Positions 24,472-34,275 are shown, counted from the first letter of the stretch. The stretch: DNA of 64,000 nt from Tunturiibacter empetritectus (GCF_013410875.1 NZ_JACCCU010000001.1:248001-312000), one strand, 5' to 3'. Notes: generated by a model not told the origin, from the sequence alone. Numbers and translations: made by a program.

Positions 24472-26988
24472 TTATTCCGCACGCAGCGCAGTCGTTGGAT
24501 CAACCGAGGACGCACGTCGCGCAGGCACAATCGCCGCAATCATCGCGACTACGGCAATCAGTAAAGTCACACCGGCCAGCGTAAGCGGATCTGCGGATGA
24601 CACGCCGTAGAGCTGACTCCGCAGCAGCCAAGCCAGCAGCACTGAGCAGGGAATCGCCAACACGATCCCAATTCCCGCCAGACGCAGCACATCGGCCAGC
24701 ACCAGACGCGATACTCCCAACCGCGTTGACCCAAGCGCGATGCGAATGCCGATCTCCCGTGTGCGCTGTGCCGTTGAGTACGCCAGTACCCCGTACAAAC
24801 CAACCGCTGCCAGTAATGTCGCCAGAGCTCCAAAGGATACTGCCAGCAAAGAGATCATTCTCTCGTCGGAGAGATCGTCGTCGATCTGCGCGTCCATCGT
24901 ACGTAGCGATACGATCGCGAGTTTCGGATCGAGCTGCTGAATGGAGCGTCGGATTGTTGGGAGTTCCTGCGCCGGATCGCCGAACATCCTCAAGTAGAGG
25001 AAGAGAATTGCAGGAGTGGGGTTCTGTTTCAATGGGCGAAAACGGGTTGGGGCCACTGCATCGCGAATGCCTTCGTGCTTTGCATCCCGAACGACTCCGA
25101 CGATCTCGGTATCCAGCTTTGCCTTATTTCCACCGCCGCCAGCCATCTGTCGTCCGAGGCAGCTTTTGGTGTTGCCGCAGAAGTGCTTTGCGAAGGACTC
25201 GTTTACGATCGCCACCGATGGATGAGCGAGGTCATCCTCTTCAGTAAAGGATCGTCCTTCGATTACAGGAATCTCCAGCGTTGAGAAGTACGATGGAGTG
25301 ACAAATGAACTCTCTACTTGAAAGTCATCATCAGGTGGCGCTGTGTATCCAGAGACCGAAACGTTGGCCATCGTATCGTCGCCTGCAAGCTCGGCGTCAG
25401 TTGTTGCCGCAACAGACCGAACGCCGGGCAATGTCGACAACTTATCCATGACACGCTGATGTAAAGCTGCAACCGACGATGGGGCATAGCCTGCAAGCAC
25501 CGGGTTTATACCGAATGTGACCAGGTGCCCGGTAGTAAAACCGACATCGACATGCCGAAGGTTTTGCATGGTGCGTACGAAGAGGCCCGCGCCGACCAGC
25601 AGAATAACGCTGAGGCCAACCTGGAGACACACTACCGAGCGCCGAAAGCCGAGCCTGCTTCCTGTGCCTGTGGCGCTCTGTTGCCGCAGCTCGCTGGTCA
25701 GGTCAGACCGGCGAAGTTGAAGCGCGGGAGCAAGACTGAAGAAGATGCTTGCCGTAACTGCGATGGCGAGATTGAAGCCAAGCAAACGCGTGTCTACCGA
25801 CGAGGCAAAGGCAATATATGCAGTATCCCCGGCGAGTTGATGGATGAGCGCGCGCATGGCAAAGGGGGCGACCAACATTCCAAGCAGGCCTCCGGGAAGT
25901 CCAATCAGAAGTCCTTCGAGGAGAAGCTGCCTCAGAATACGAAGCGATCCAGCGCCGAGAGCCTTCCGCACAGAAAACTCCCGGGCGCGCACCGCCGAGC
26001 GGACTAGAAGCAGACTTGCAACATTGGCCGCAGCCATCAACAGAACCAACAACGCCATTCCCATCACTGCGAAGAGCGGTCTTCGATAGTAATCCCGTTG
26101 GTAGGAAAAGCCTCTAGATCCCGGCAACAACTTCATGCGACTGTTTGTCAGAAACTCATCGGTGAAGTGCTGCGACTGTGTGCCCAGTGCCTTCAACTCC
26201 TCCGCGCGAAGGGAGTGCCATAGCGGGTTCATCGAAGCTTCGGCGTGAGTGCGCGATACTCCTGGCTTGAGCCTGCCAAGAATGTTGATCCATCGATCTT
26301 TGTGATTGGCTAGTCGCGTCCCTTTGCCTGGCATAACCTGGTCAAGCATCGACATAGGCACAAAGACATCCGGCGTCTCGCCCCAGATAGCGCTTCGGAA
26401 GCCCGGTGCCGAAACTCCCACGATCTGAAAAGGATGATCATTGATCAACGCAGTGGCGCCGACGATTGCAGGGTCTGCACCAAAACGGTTCTTCCAGAGA
26501 TCAAAGCTAACGACTGCAACAGGATTCGCATCAGGCTTCATATCGTCGCTTTGCGTCAGGAGTCGACCCACCGCCGGCCTGACGCCGAGCAGAGTGAAGT
26601 AGTTTCCACTGACAAGCTCCGCTCTGCCATGTTGCGGGTCGCCGTTGTAGACGAATCCAATGTCTGCCGGAGCCGTAGCCAGCATTCCGTCGAACACCTG
26701 ATTCTGATCCCGCAAGTCGTTGTACATCGGATAAGAGAAATAGGCCTCCTCGTCTCCTCCGTGATTACTGAAATGACCCTCCCAAACCTTTCCAGTTCCC
26801 TCGAGAACCACCAGTTGCTCCGGCGCGCGCACAGGTAGCGAGCGCAGCAACGCCTGGTCCAGCAGCGAAAAGATCGCCGTATTCGCACCCACGCCCAGCG
26901 CAAGGGTCAGTACAGCGGTCACCATAAATCCCGGCGACCGGCGGATCTGGCGAAGCGAAAAGCGAAGGTCCTGCAAGAAGGAGTTCAT
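24472..26988 (-). CDS. ADOP-type ABC transporter permease (duplicated MacB/FtsX permease), no prefix domain
   Basis: 838 residues with two MacB-like periplasmic domains and two FtsX blocks, ending PARRASSVDPTTALR. It differs from the ADOP at 4.5 kb in lacking the soluble prefix domain and a PadR partner. ATG at 26988 (MNSFLQDLRFSLRQIRRSPGF) fits the usual ADOP start; an in-frame GTG at 27018 would add ten residues. No ATPase gene is adjacent. Substrate unknown. Confidence 0.9.
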   Translation of the reverse strand: MNSFLQDLRFSLRQIRRSPGFMVTAVLTLALGVGANTAIFSLLDQALLRSLPVRAPEQLVVLEGTGKVWEGHFSNHGGDEEAYFSYPMYNDLRDQNQVFDGMLATAPADIGFVYNGDPQHGRAELVSGNYFTLLGVRPAVGRLLTQSDDMKPDANPVAVVSFDLWKNRFGADPAIVGATALINDHPFQIVGVSAPGFRSAIWGETPDVFVPMSMLDQVMPGKGTRLANHKDRWINILGRLKPGVSRTHAEASMNPLWHSLRAEELKALGTQSQHFTDEFLTNSRMKLLPGSRGFSYQRDYYRRPLFAVMGMALLVLLMAAANVASLLLVRSAVRAREFSVRKALGAGSLRILRQLLLEGLLIGLPGGLLGMLVAPFAMRALIHQLAGDTAYIAFASSVDTRLLGFNLAIAVTASIFFSLAPALQLRRSDLTSELRQQSATGTGSRLGFRRSVVCLQVGLSVILLVGAGLFVRTMQNLRHVDVGFTTGHLVTFGINPVLAGYAPSSVAALHQRVMDKLSTLPGVRSVAATTDAELAGDDTMANVSVSGYTAPPDDDFQVESSFVTPSYFSTLEIPVIEGRSFTEEDDLAHPSVAIVNESFAKHFCGNTKSCLGRQMAGGGGNKAKLDTEIVGVVRDAKHEGIRDAVAPTRFRPLKQNPTPAILFLYLRMFGDPAQELPTIRRSIQQLDPKLAIVSLRTMDAQIDDDLSDERMISLLAVSFGALATLLAAVGLYGVLAYSTAQRTREIGIRIALGSTRLGVSRLVLADVLRLAGIGIVLAIPCSVLLAWLLRSQLYGVSSADPLTLAGVTLLIAVVAMIAAIVPARRASSVDPTTALRAE

Positions 26989-27496
26989 CTCTGCCTTTCC
27001 CCGAAAAACGAGTGACACGCTGCTTCGGTGAGCTTGCAGTTAAGCACACAGCAGTTAAACTACCAATCCTGTGCACGCCCAACCCATTACAAATAAAGGA
27101 GCGTCTGACTTCACCTACTTCAAGAGCTGTTCATCCATGGAGCCGCCTGTTCATTTGCGGACGCGACCTCAACGAATTCATAGGCCGGCATGGGTTAGTT
27201 TGAGATTCACGACAACAGGTTACCGAAAACCTGTTTTCACCGAATGTCGAGTCAGTTCGGGATCACAGATGGGAAGCCGACTTCTCGTTACGAATGCGCA
27301 GAGCATCGCTTTCTGTTCGACGGTTCATAGAGAAGACAGAGCGAATCAGCGTGGCCCAGCGAACCGGTGGAGCATGGGCCTTCCTCTCGTCATCGGAGTG
27401 TCGCATGACCGAGGTCTTTATCCCGGCATCCTATGTTGTGTTCTATATTTCTCGGGAGCAGCCTGCCTAATTAGGTCCAGCTTGTGGGAGGGCACC
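26989..27496. other. Divergent intergenic region between ADOP and esterase genes
   Basis: About 500 bp with no convincing gene; the open frame that continues upstream of the esterase start lacks a ribosome binding site and family similarity. AACAGGTT-ACCGAA-AACCTGTT (27214-27235) is an 8-bp hairpin followed by TTC, resembling a weak terminator although no gene precedes it. Base composition is less GC-rich than the neighbouring genes. Confidence 0.5.
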
Positions 27497-28417
27497 ATGA
27501 TTTTTCGTCTTATAGCTTCCATCAGCCTACTGGTTCTGGTTCTAACGAGCGCACCCGAGTTGACGGCGCAGTCACCGCCGCCGCCTTGTAAGAGCACTGT
27601 CACCGGGACACTTGAAGTGGTTCCGTTAGAGAGCAAGGTGTATGGGGATAAACGTCTTCTGCGGGTGTGGCTGCCCAGCGGCTATTCCGGCTCTACGGCT
27701 CCCGCGAAGCGGTACCCAGTGCTTTACCTCTTTGACGGGCAGTTCCTTTTTGACCGCTGCACCTCTCAGCCGTTTCCAGATGAGTGGCACGTCGACGAAG
27801 CCCTGACGGATTTGATCGCGAACAGAACTGTGATGCCATTGATTGTGGTCGGAATCGACAACGCTGGCCCGGGCCGCCGTGAGGAAGAATACTCTAGGTA
27901 TGGCGCGATGGCAGACGCACCGCAAAAGCTGTCGGCGTTTATGACGCGAGAAGTCCTGCCGCTGATCGATGGGCGTTACAGGACGATTGCGGACCGGACT
28001 CACCGGGGTGTGGGTGGTTCATCGCTGGGTTCAGTCGCCGCGTTGAGTCTTCTGCTGGACCAGCCAGATACGTTCGGCCTGGGCTTGCTTGAGAGCACTT
28101 CACTGCAAGTTGGGAATGGCAGAATGCTGCAAGATACCTCGACGATCGTGCAAGGACCGTCTCGCGTCTCCATCGGAGTGGGTACGACGGAGGTGCCACC
28201 AGCGGAAGCTGCTGCGCATGGATTTCCTGATTTCGATGTTGCCTTCGTCGCGATGAGCCGGACGCTCGCCGAGAACGTGAAGAAGAGCTTGATGAACCAT
28301 CCGAAGGTAAAGTTGACGGTCGAGCCGGGTGGGCAGCATCAGCCCAGATACTGGGGAGAACGCTTCGGTCCCGCGGTTACATTCCTGTTCCCGCTGGAGC
28401 CAGACGCTACGAAGTAA
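27497..28417 (+). CDS. Secreted alpha/beta-hydrolase, putative esterase (enterochelin esterase/esterase D-like)
   Basis: 306 residues with a signal peptide (LIASISLLVLVLTSAPELTAQ). The core RYPVLYLFDGQFLFD, IVVGIDNAGPGRREEEYSRYG and the nucleophile elbow GVGGSSLGSVAAL (GxSxG, Ser near residue 177) belong to the putative esterase (IroE/Fes/YbbA) family of periplasmic serine hydrolases; the catalytic histidine is probably in PGGQHQPRYW. GGGAGG lies six nt before the ATG. The substrate is unknown: siderophore esters, or carbohydrate esters, are typical of relatives. Confidence 0.88.
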   Translation: MIFRLIASISLLVLVLTSAPELTAQSPPPPCKSTVTGTLEVVPLESKVYGDKRLLRVWLPSGYSGSTAPAKRYPVLYLFDGQFLFDRCTSQPFPDEWHVDEALTDLIANRTVMPLIVVGIDNAGPGRREEEYSRYGAMADAPQKLSAFMTREVLPLIDGRYRTIADRTHRGVGGSSLGSVAALSLLLDQPDTFGLGLLESTSLQVGNGRMLQDTSTIVQGPSRVSIGVGTTEVPPAEAAAHGFPDFDVAFVAMSRTLAENVKKSLMNHPKVKLTVEPGGQHQPRYWGERFGPAVTFLFPLEPDATK

Positions 28418-28837
28418 CCGAATGTTTCTCGCATGCCGACTGCATTATGAGGAAGTCCTGATAAGCGCGCTTTCGTTTACCGGTGCCGCCTATATCTCTG
28501 ATTCGCAGTCCCCAGAAAGTTGGGTTGTCAGCAGCCTCATCATGCACTCCAAAACTGATCCGTTACGTCCGGCACAACCTCCATCGTCAACCGCACTGCC
28601 ACTGTGGTATACTTATTTTGTACTCTGACTAAAAGGAGTACGGGCATCGCAGGCAAAGACTCTTCATGGACTTCGGAGTTTGGCCAGAGACTGCGATTCG
28701 CCTCTTCCCACCGCATACCTTCCCGAACGTTGGAAGCCGCGCTGGTTGCTCTGGCTGGAAGGCTCGTCAATGGACGAGTCTCGCCGTGCAGCAGCAGCGC
28801 TTCGATTCCCGACAGCAATGCTGACTAATTGAAATCC
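28418..28837. other. Intergenic region before the DEAD-box helicase gene
   Basis: 420 bp. TATACT at 28608-28613 is a possible -10 with a poor -35. GTACTC-N10-GAGTAC (near 28620-28641) is a short inverted repeat. If transcription starts here the helicase mRNA has a leader of about 220 nt, as is common for cold-inducible RNA helicases. The short frame at 28604-28828 shows no gene-like features. Confidence 0.4.
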
Positions 28838-30448
28838 ATGATGCCACGCTGGCATCTCTGCACCCCTATGCCGCTCTATAACGCCCTCTATCCGGGCCAC
28901 CAGACAGGAAAAACTTTGAACTCCGCAACTCTAGACGCAACAGAACAGAATAATGAGATCACTTCGAAACACCAGCACTCCGCCCCGGAAGCCAGCACAG
29001 CCGTCGCGAATCCCGCAGGCCTCCCTCTCGTTGAGGATGTTCGCTTCACCGACTTCAACATCTCGGATTCGCTTAAGACCCGCCTCACCAACGCCGGCTT
29101 CACCATGCCGACCCCGGTGCAGGCCAAGGCCATCCCGCCCGCGCTCGAAGGCAACGACATCCTCGCCACTGCCTCCACCGGCACCGGCAAGACCCTCAGC
29201 TTCCTCATCCCGATGATCCAGCGCATGGACGCAAACTCCGTCCCCAGCACCAAGGGCAAGCGCGGTCCCATCCGTTCCCTCATCCTGCTGCCGACGCGCG
29301 AACTCGCCATGCAGGTCCTCGAGGCCTATTGGAAGCTCGTCCCCGGCTCGAAGAGCGACGCTGTGCTCGTCTGCGGCGGCCTCTCCGAGAACAACCAGCT
29401 CGATCAGCTCGACCGCGGCCCCCGTCTCGTCGTCGCGACCCCTGGCCGCCTCGAAGACTTCCTCCGCCGTCGCGAGATCAACATCAACTCCGTCGAGATG
29501 CTCGTGCTTGATGAAGTCGATCGCATGCTCGACATGGGCTTCCTTCCCGCCATCCGCCGCATCGTCGGCGCGCTGCCGAAGACCCGCCAGACCATGTGCT
29601 ACTCCGCCACCCTTGACGCGAACATCCGCGAGATCGTCCGCGACTACGTCAACAAGCCCGTCCGCGTCGAGATCGGCCAGACCTCAAAGCCGTCCGACCG
29701 TGTCGAACTCCGCGTCTACACCGTCATGCAGGACCAGAAGCTTGGCCTGCTCGACCAGATGCTGCGCCAGGAGGAGGGAACCTTCCTCGTCTTCTCACGC
29801 ACCAAGCATGGTGCTGACCGCATCTCGAAGAAGCTCGAGAAGCTGGGCCACGATGCCGACGTCATCCACGGCGACCGCAGCCAGTCGCAGCGCACCGCTG
29901 CTCTCAAGGGCTTTGCCACCGGCCGTCACCGCGTCCTGGTTGCAACCGACGTAGCCGCTCGCGGCATCGACGTGCAGGACATCGCACACGTCGTCAACTA
30001 CGACCTGCCCAATGCCTCGGACGACTTCGTCCACCGCATCGGCCGCACTGGCCGCGCCGGCAAGAAGGGCGTAGCCACCACCTTCGTGATGCCTCAGGAG
30101 CGTCACGACGCCCGCAAGCTCGAGCGCGAACTGAAGATAAAGTTTGAGTGGCGCGAAGCCGATAAGAACCTTGAGAAGGAAGTCCGCAACGCACCCCTCG
30201 ACACAACAGCTCAGGGACAGGACCTCATGCAGCTTGAAACCCGCTCCTGGAAGGGCAACGATCCCGTCACACCGATGACGACGCCCAACGCCAACTATGG
30301 CGGCAACAAGAGTGGCTTCCGCAGCCGCAACGGTGGCGGCGGCTTCTCTGGCGGACGCAACTCCGGTGGCCGTGGCCCCGGTGGCCGTCCCAACAGCAAC
30401 AGCCGCCCCGGCAGCAGCCGCTCCGGCCCAGCTCGCCGCGGCCAGTAA
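28838..30448 (+). CDS. DEAD-box ATP-dependent RNA helicase
   Basis: 536 residues. All helicase motifs can be read: Q motif (GFTMPTPVQAKAIP), I (ASTGTGKT), Ia (PTRELA), II (LDEVDRMLD, so DEVD instead of DEAD), III (SAT), V (ATDVAARGIDV) and VI (HRIGRTGRAG). The last 60 residues are a Gly/Arg/Ser/Asn-rich tail like RGG RNA-binding tails. It would unwind short RNA duplexes in ribosome assembly or RNA decay. Start uncertain: TTG 28829, ATG 28838 or ATG 28841, or a later Met near 28868, since the helicase core begins only after about 70 residues. Confidence 0.93.
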   Translation: MMPRWHLCTPMPLYNALYPGHQTGKTLNSATLDATEQNNEITSKHQHSAPEASTAVANPAGLPLVEDVRFTDFNISDSLKTRLTNAGFTMPTPVQAKAIPPALEGNDILATASTGTGKTLSFLIPMIQRMDANSVPSTKGKRGPIRSLILLPTRELAMQVLEAYWKLVPGSKSDAVLVCGGLSENNQLDQLDRGPRLVVATPGRLEDFLRRREININSVEMLVLDEVDRMLDMGFLPAIRRIVGALPKTRQTMCYSATLDANIREIVRDYVNKPVRVEIGQTSKPSDRVELRVYTVMQDQKLGLLDQMLRQEEGTFLVFSRTKHGADRISKKLEKLGHDADVIHGDRSQSQRTAALKGFATGRHRVLVATDVAARGIDVQDIAHVVNYDLPNASDDFVHRIGRTGRAGKKGVATTFVMPQERHDARKLERELKIKFEWREADKNLEKEVRNAPLDTTAQGQDLMQLETRSWKGNDPVTPMTTPNANYGGNKSGFRSRNGGGGFSGGRNSGGRGPGGRPNSNSRPGSSRSGPARRGQ

Positions 30449-30468
30449 CTCCGGCACTCAGACACAAA

Positions 30469-30511
30469 GACGCTCCGCTCTGCCAGCCAACCAGCCGCAG
30501 AGTGGAGCGTC
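30469..30511 (+). terminator. Long hairpin after the helicase gene
   Basis: GACGCTCCGCTCTGC and GCAGAGTGGAGCGTC pair over 15 bp with one G-T wobble around a 13-base loop, beginning 20 nt after the stop. Followed by CGTCTTT, so a moderate intrinsic terminator. Confidence 0.65.
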
Positions 30512-30659
30512 CGTCTTTCCGCACACGGCGCTTTATTGAGGCCCGCTATCAGAGAACTGGCAAACTCTAGCGGTCTCTTTATGACTGCGTGAAACAGCCC
30601 TCGTAAAAGCCGACGCCGGCCATCGGTTAGATTCATCAAACTTCATTGAGATCAAAATT

Positions 30660-31175
30660 ATGTCGGAAAACCTCCCTAACCTGACCGAGTTCAGCGAAAT
30701 CGTCGCCAACGACAAGAACTTTGTCCTGCGCATCGTTCAACCTGGTCTGGCCGGGCTTATGGACGGCTCCGTCTCTACCCTCGCGCCCATCTTCGCCACT
30801 GCCTTCGCCACGCACAACTCGCGCACCGTCTTCCTCATCGGCGCGGCCTCCGCGGTCGGCGCTGGTATCTCCATGGCCTTCTCCGAAGGCCTCTCCGACG
30901 ACGGCGAACTCACCGGGCGCGGCAATCCCATCTTTCGCGGTATCGTCACCGGCCTGATGACCTTCATCGGCGGCTTTCTTCACACGCTACCGTTTCTCAT
31001 CCCCAACGTTCACACGGCCCTTACGTGGGCGTACGGAGTTGTCGGCGTTGAACTCGTCGTCATCGCTCTCATCCGCCATCGCTACTTCAAGACCAGCTTC
31101 GCGCTCTCCTGCCTTCAGGTCATCGTAGGTGGTGGTCTGGTCTTCGCCGCTGGCGTTCTCATCGGCCAGTCCTGA
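30660..31175 (+). CDS. VIT1/CCC1-like membrane protein
   Basis: 171 residues with about five membrane helices. GLAGLMDGSVSTLAPIFATAF and GAGISMAFSEGLSDDGELTGRG correspond to the first two helices and the acidic loop of VIT1/CCC1-type iron/manganese transporters and of the membrane part of ferritin-like MbfA proteins, but there is no ferritin-like domain. Iron or manganese export from the cytosol is the best inference. The gene stands alone between the helicase and ABC-F genes. Confidence 0.75.
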   Translation: MSENLPNLTEFSEIVANDKNFVLRIVQPGLAGLMDGSVSTLAPIFATAFATHNSRTVFLIGAASAVGAGISMAFSEGLSDDGELTGRGNPIFRGIVTGLMTFIGGFLHTLPFLIPNVHTALTWAYGVVGVELVVIALIRHRYFKTSFALSCLQVIVGGGLVFAAGVLIGQS

Positions 31176-31270
31176 CCCAGCACCTCCGCAAGGGAACACC
31201 AAAAGCGGCGAATATTCACACCCAAAACGAGAAAATTGATGTACACCCCAGCTAAAATGAAAGTAATACC

Positions 31271-32923
31271 ATGATCTCAGTATCCAACGTCACTATGCGC
31301 TATGGCTCGAAGCTCCTCTTCGAGGATGTTTCAGTCACCTTCACTACCGGCCGACGCTACGGCCTCACCGGACCCAACGGCGCCGGCAAATCCACCTTCA
31401 TGAAGTGCCTCACCGGCGAGATCGACCCTCAAAAGGGAACCGTCGTACGCCCAAAGAAGTTGGGCGTTCTGAAACAAGATCAGTATGAATTCGACGCTTA
31501 CCGCGTGGTCGACACCGTCATCATGGGCAACAAGGGCCTCTGGGCCGCTCTTGAAGAGCGCGAGATCATCTACGCCAAGCCCGAGATGACCGACGAAGAC
31601 GGCTCCCGCCTCGGCGAACTCGAAGGCATCGTCGGCGACGAAGACGGCTACGAGGCAGAGTCCAACGCCGCCGTCCTCCTTCAGGGCCTCGACATTCCCG
31701 ACGAGCTCCACGAGCGCAAGATGTCCGAGCTACAGGGCGGCCAGAAGGTCCGCGTGCTCCTCGCGCAAGCCCTCTTCGGCAATCCTCAGGCCTTGCTCCT
31801 CGACGAGCCCACCAACTATCTCGACCTCGAGTCCATTCACTGGCTTCAGGACTTCCTCATCCGCTACAACGGCACCGTCATTACCATCTCGCACGACCGG
31901 CACTTCCTCAACAACGTCTGCACCCACATCGCCGACATCGACTACGAGACCATCATCACCTACAACGGCGGCTACGACGACATGGTCTTCCAGAAGACCA
32001 GCGTCCGCACCCGCATCGAGAGCCAGAACGAGCAGCGCGAAAAGAAGATCGCTCAACTCAACGACTTCATCGCCCGCTTCTCCGCCGGCACACGCTCCTC
32101 GCAGGTGAACTCCCGCAAGAAAGAAGTCGAACGCCTCGCGACCAGCGAACTCGCCCGCTCCAACATCGCCCGCCCCTTCATCAGCTTCAAGATGGAGCGA
32201 CCCTCCGGCAAAAACGTCCTCGAGTTCGAGCAGGTCAACAAGTCCTACGTCCAGAAGGACGGCAAGACCGAGCACGTCATCAACAACTTCACCGCCTCGG
32301 TCACACGCGGCGACAAAGTCATCCTCATGGGCCGCAACGGCCAGGGCAAAACCACCCTCCTCAAAGCTCTGTTGGCCAACGGCCCCGGCATTGACGAGCT
32401 AGGCTTCGAAGACAAATCTGTCTCAATCGACTCCGGCACCGTCAAATGGGGCCACGAAGTCTCCATTGGCTACTTCGCCCAAGACCACAAAGGCTCCATC
32501 CAGCTCGGCATGACAGCCAGCGACTGGCTCCACCAGTTCGATCCCCAGGCCACCAAGGAAGACATTCGCGGCATCCTCGGCCAGATGCTCTTCAAGGGAG
32601 AAGAGGGTCTCAAGAAGACCGACGCTCTCTCCGGAGGCGAAGCTGCCCGTCTGCTCTTCTGCAAGATCATGCTGCAGAAGCCCAACGTCCTCGTCCTCGA
32701 CGAGCCCACCAATCACCTTGACCTCGAAGCCATCAACGCGCTCAATCAGGCGATCCAGAAGTACGAAGGCACAGTCTTCCTCGTCACTCACGACCAGGAT
32801 CTCATCGAAGAGGCCGGGACGCGCATCTGGCACTTCGAGGGCGGCCCCACCGACTTCCACATCACCGACCACAAAGGCCCTTACGAGGAGTATCAGCAGC
32901 AGCTCGCCATCGTCGCAAAATAA
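31271..32923 (+). CDS. ABC-F family ATPase (YbiT-like)
   Basis: 550 residues with two ABC domains and no membrane segment. Walker A: GPNGAGKST near residue 35 and GRNGQGKTT near residue 355; signature motifs ELQGGQKVR and ALSGGEAAR; Walker B LLLDEPTNYLD and LVLDEPTNHLD. The linker between them is charged and helical, as in ribosome-acting ABC-F translation factors. The Glu catalytic bases are present, so it should hydrolyse ATP; a role at the ribosome is inferred from the family. The repeat element begins 1 bp after the stop. Confidence 0.93.
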   Translation: MISVSNVTMRYGSKLLFEDVSVTFTTGRRYGLTGPNGAGKSTFMKCLTGEIDPQKGTVVRPKKLGVLKQDQYEFDAYRVVDTVIMGNKGLWAALEEREIIYAKPEMTDEDGSRLGELEGIVGDEDGYEAESNAAVLLQGLDIPDELHERKMSELQGGQKVRVLLAQALFGNPQALLLDEPTNYLDLESIHWLQDFLIRYNGTVITISHDRHFLNNVCTHIADIDYETIITYNGGYDDMVFQKTSVRTRIESQNEQREKKIAQLNDFIARFSAGTRSSQVNSRKKEVERLATSELARSNIARPFISFKMERPSGKNVLEFEQVNKSYVQKDGKTEHVINNFTASVTRGDKVILMGRNGQGKTTLLKALLANGPGIDELGFEDKSVSIDSGTVKWGHEVSIGYFAQDHKGSIQLGMTASDWLHQFDPQATKEDIRGILGQMLFKGEEGLKKTDALSGGEAARLLFCKIMLQKPNVLVLDEPTNHLDLEAINALNQAIQKYEGTVFLVTHDQDLIEEAGTRIWHFEGGPTDFHITDHKGPYEEYQQQLAIVAK

Positions 32924-32924
32924 G

Positions 32925-33159
32925 GTCCTGCCGGACGGGCCCGCTACGCTTGCCACCCCTCGAACGAAGACCTGTTCGCGGGGGCCCCGATCCGAGCGGT
33001 CACTTCGTGACGCGTATACCGGTCCCGGCAAGATGAACCTCCACGGTCCTCCCGTTGGTCGAAGATCAATCTCTCCCCCGACCAACGGGAGGACCAGCCG
33101 AAGGGGTATACAAGTCACGAAGTGACCGCCGCCCGCGCAGGGCGCCCATCCGGCAGGAC
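32925..33159. repeat. Nested palindromic intergenic element, copy 3 (longest, with replaced left segment)
   Basis: Starts one base after a stop codon. Left tip GTCCTGCCGGACGGGC, then about 55 bp not seen in other copies where CCCTGCGCGGG usually stands, then GTCACTTCGTGAC and GTATACC, the central CTCCCGTTGGTCG/CGACCAACGGGAG and a complete right arm ending CATCCGGCAGGAC. Lies between two genes of the same direction. Confidence 0.92.
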
Positions 33160-33194
33160 ATATCCTTCCCAAAAAGTGGGATACTAGAAGTCTC

Positions 33195-33596
33195 ATGCCC
33201 ACCGTAGAACCCATCAAAAATCGCGGCAAAAACGTCCTCGGCCAACCCCTCGACCTCTGCGGCTGCGAGCCCATGACCGGCTTCTACCGCACCGGCTGTT
33301 GCGAGACCGGCCCTGACGACCACGGCGTCCACACCATCTGCTGCGTCGTCGACGCACTCTTCCTCGAAGCCTCCAAGGCCCTTGGCAACGACCTCAGCAC
33401 GCCCATGCCGCAGTTTGGCTTTGAGGGCCTGAAACCCGGCGACCGCTGGTGCGTCTGTGCCGCTCGCTGGCTGCAAGTCCAGCAAGCCGGAGCAGCCTGC
33501 CCCATCATCCTCGAAGCCACCCACGAGAACACCCTGAAGATCGTCCCCTTCGAACTCCTCATCCAATACGCCGTCATCCCCAGCCAACTCCACTAG
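33195..33596 (+). CDS. DUF2237 family protein
   Basis: 133 residues. The pattern KNVLGQPLDLCGCEPMTGFYRTGCC, GNDLSTPMPQFGFEGLKPGDRWCVCAARW and EATHENTLKIVPFELL is the conserved DUF2237 domain over its full length, with many conserved cysteines (CGC, CC, CC, CVC). No function is known to me; the cysteines suggest metal or redox chemistry. It begins 35 bp after repeat copy 3. Confidence 0.93.
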   Translation: MPTVEPIKNRGKNVLGQPLDLCGCEPMTGFYRTGCCETGPDDHGVHTICCVVDALFLEASKALGNDLSTPMPQFGFEGLKPGDRWCVCAARWLQVQQAGAACPIILEATHENTLKIVPFELLIQYAVIPSQLH

Positions 33597-33846
33597 CTAC
33601 GTTCTTTCCATGCAAAGCTGCGCCGAATAAACTCAATCTCCTCCTAAGGCCGATCGACGTAATATTTTTCTAACGTTACCAGCCTGCTTAGCAGTTTTTG
33701 CGGGAAGTTTAAGAATAAACAAGCAACCACAGCTAGGTTCGTTTCCGGATCGCCGACGACCCGGGACTCTCGGTGCTGTTTTACAGCGTGTCGATGACAA
33801 CGAGCCTATTTGCCAATAACATCCTTCGATAGACTGGATACAAGTT

Positions 33847-34275
33847 ATGATCAGTCGCGCCAAGGCATCCGAGATGCTCGACCTCTTTTCGTCCGTCAAG
33901 CGAGCAAAAGGCTGGGCCGAGACGCAGATGTATGCGCCCTGGGAACTGGGCCCTACCCAGGTTCGCCTGCTTGAATATCTCGCCGAACACAATGGAGTGT
34001 CACAATCGCAGCTCGCGAAGGCGACTGACACGGACAAAGCGTTGACGGGCAGGGCGCTGCAAACACTGATCGATCGAGGTTGGCTCCTTAGAGAACGCAG
34101 TAGCGAAGACGCACGAGCGTATGTCCTCTCCCTCGCTCCGGCTGGCCGCAAGCTGGTGAAGGAGTTAGGGAAGATGCGTAATCAGGTCATCGAGCGTCTC
34201 GCCCGCACGCTCGATAGTCGAGACGTCGACGACTTCCGCCGTATTGCAGGAAAGCTGCTCGCGCCGGTTCAGTAG
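33847..34275 (+). CDS. MarR-family transcriptional regulator
   Basis: 142 residues. Helical dimerisation segments flank a winged helix: TQVRLLEYLAEHNGVSQSQLAKATDTDKALTGRALQTL (about residues 38-75; DTDKALTGRAL is the recognition helix) and the wing RERSSEDARAYVLSLAPAGRKLV. Likely represses the SDR gene 150 bp downstream through the large inverted repeat in that promoter, in response to a small molecule. Confidence 0.92.
   Translation: MISRAKASEMLDLFSSVKRAKGWAETQMYAPWELGPTQVRLLEYLAEHNGVSQSQLAKATDTDKALTGRALQTLIDRGWLLRERSSEDARAYVLSLAPAGRKLVKELGKMRNQVIERLARTLDSRDVDDFRRIAGKLLAPVQ

Noticed and set aside
27071..27496. N-terminal extension of the esterase
   Set aside because: No ribosome binding site, and the signal peptide begins at 27497 with GGGAGG before it.
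28604..28828. 74-codon frame before the helicase gene
   Set aside because: Ser/Arg-rich, no motif or binding site; more likely part of the helicase leader.
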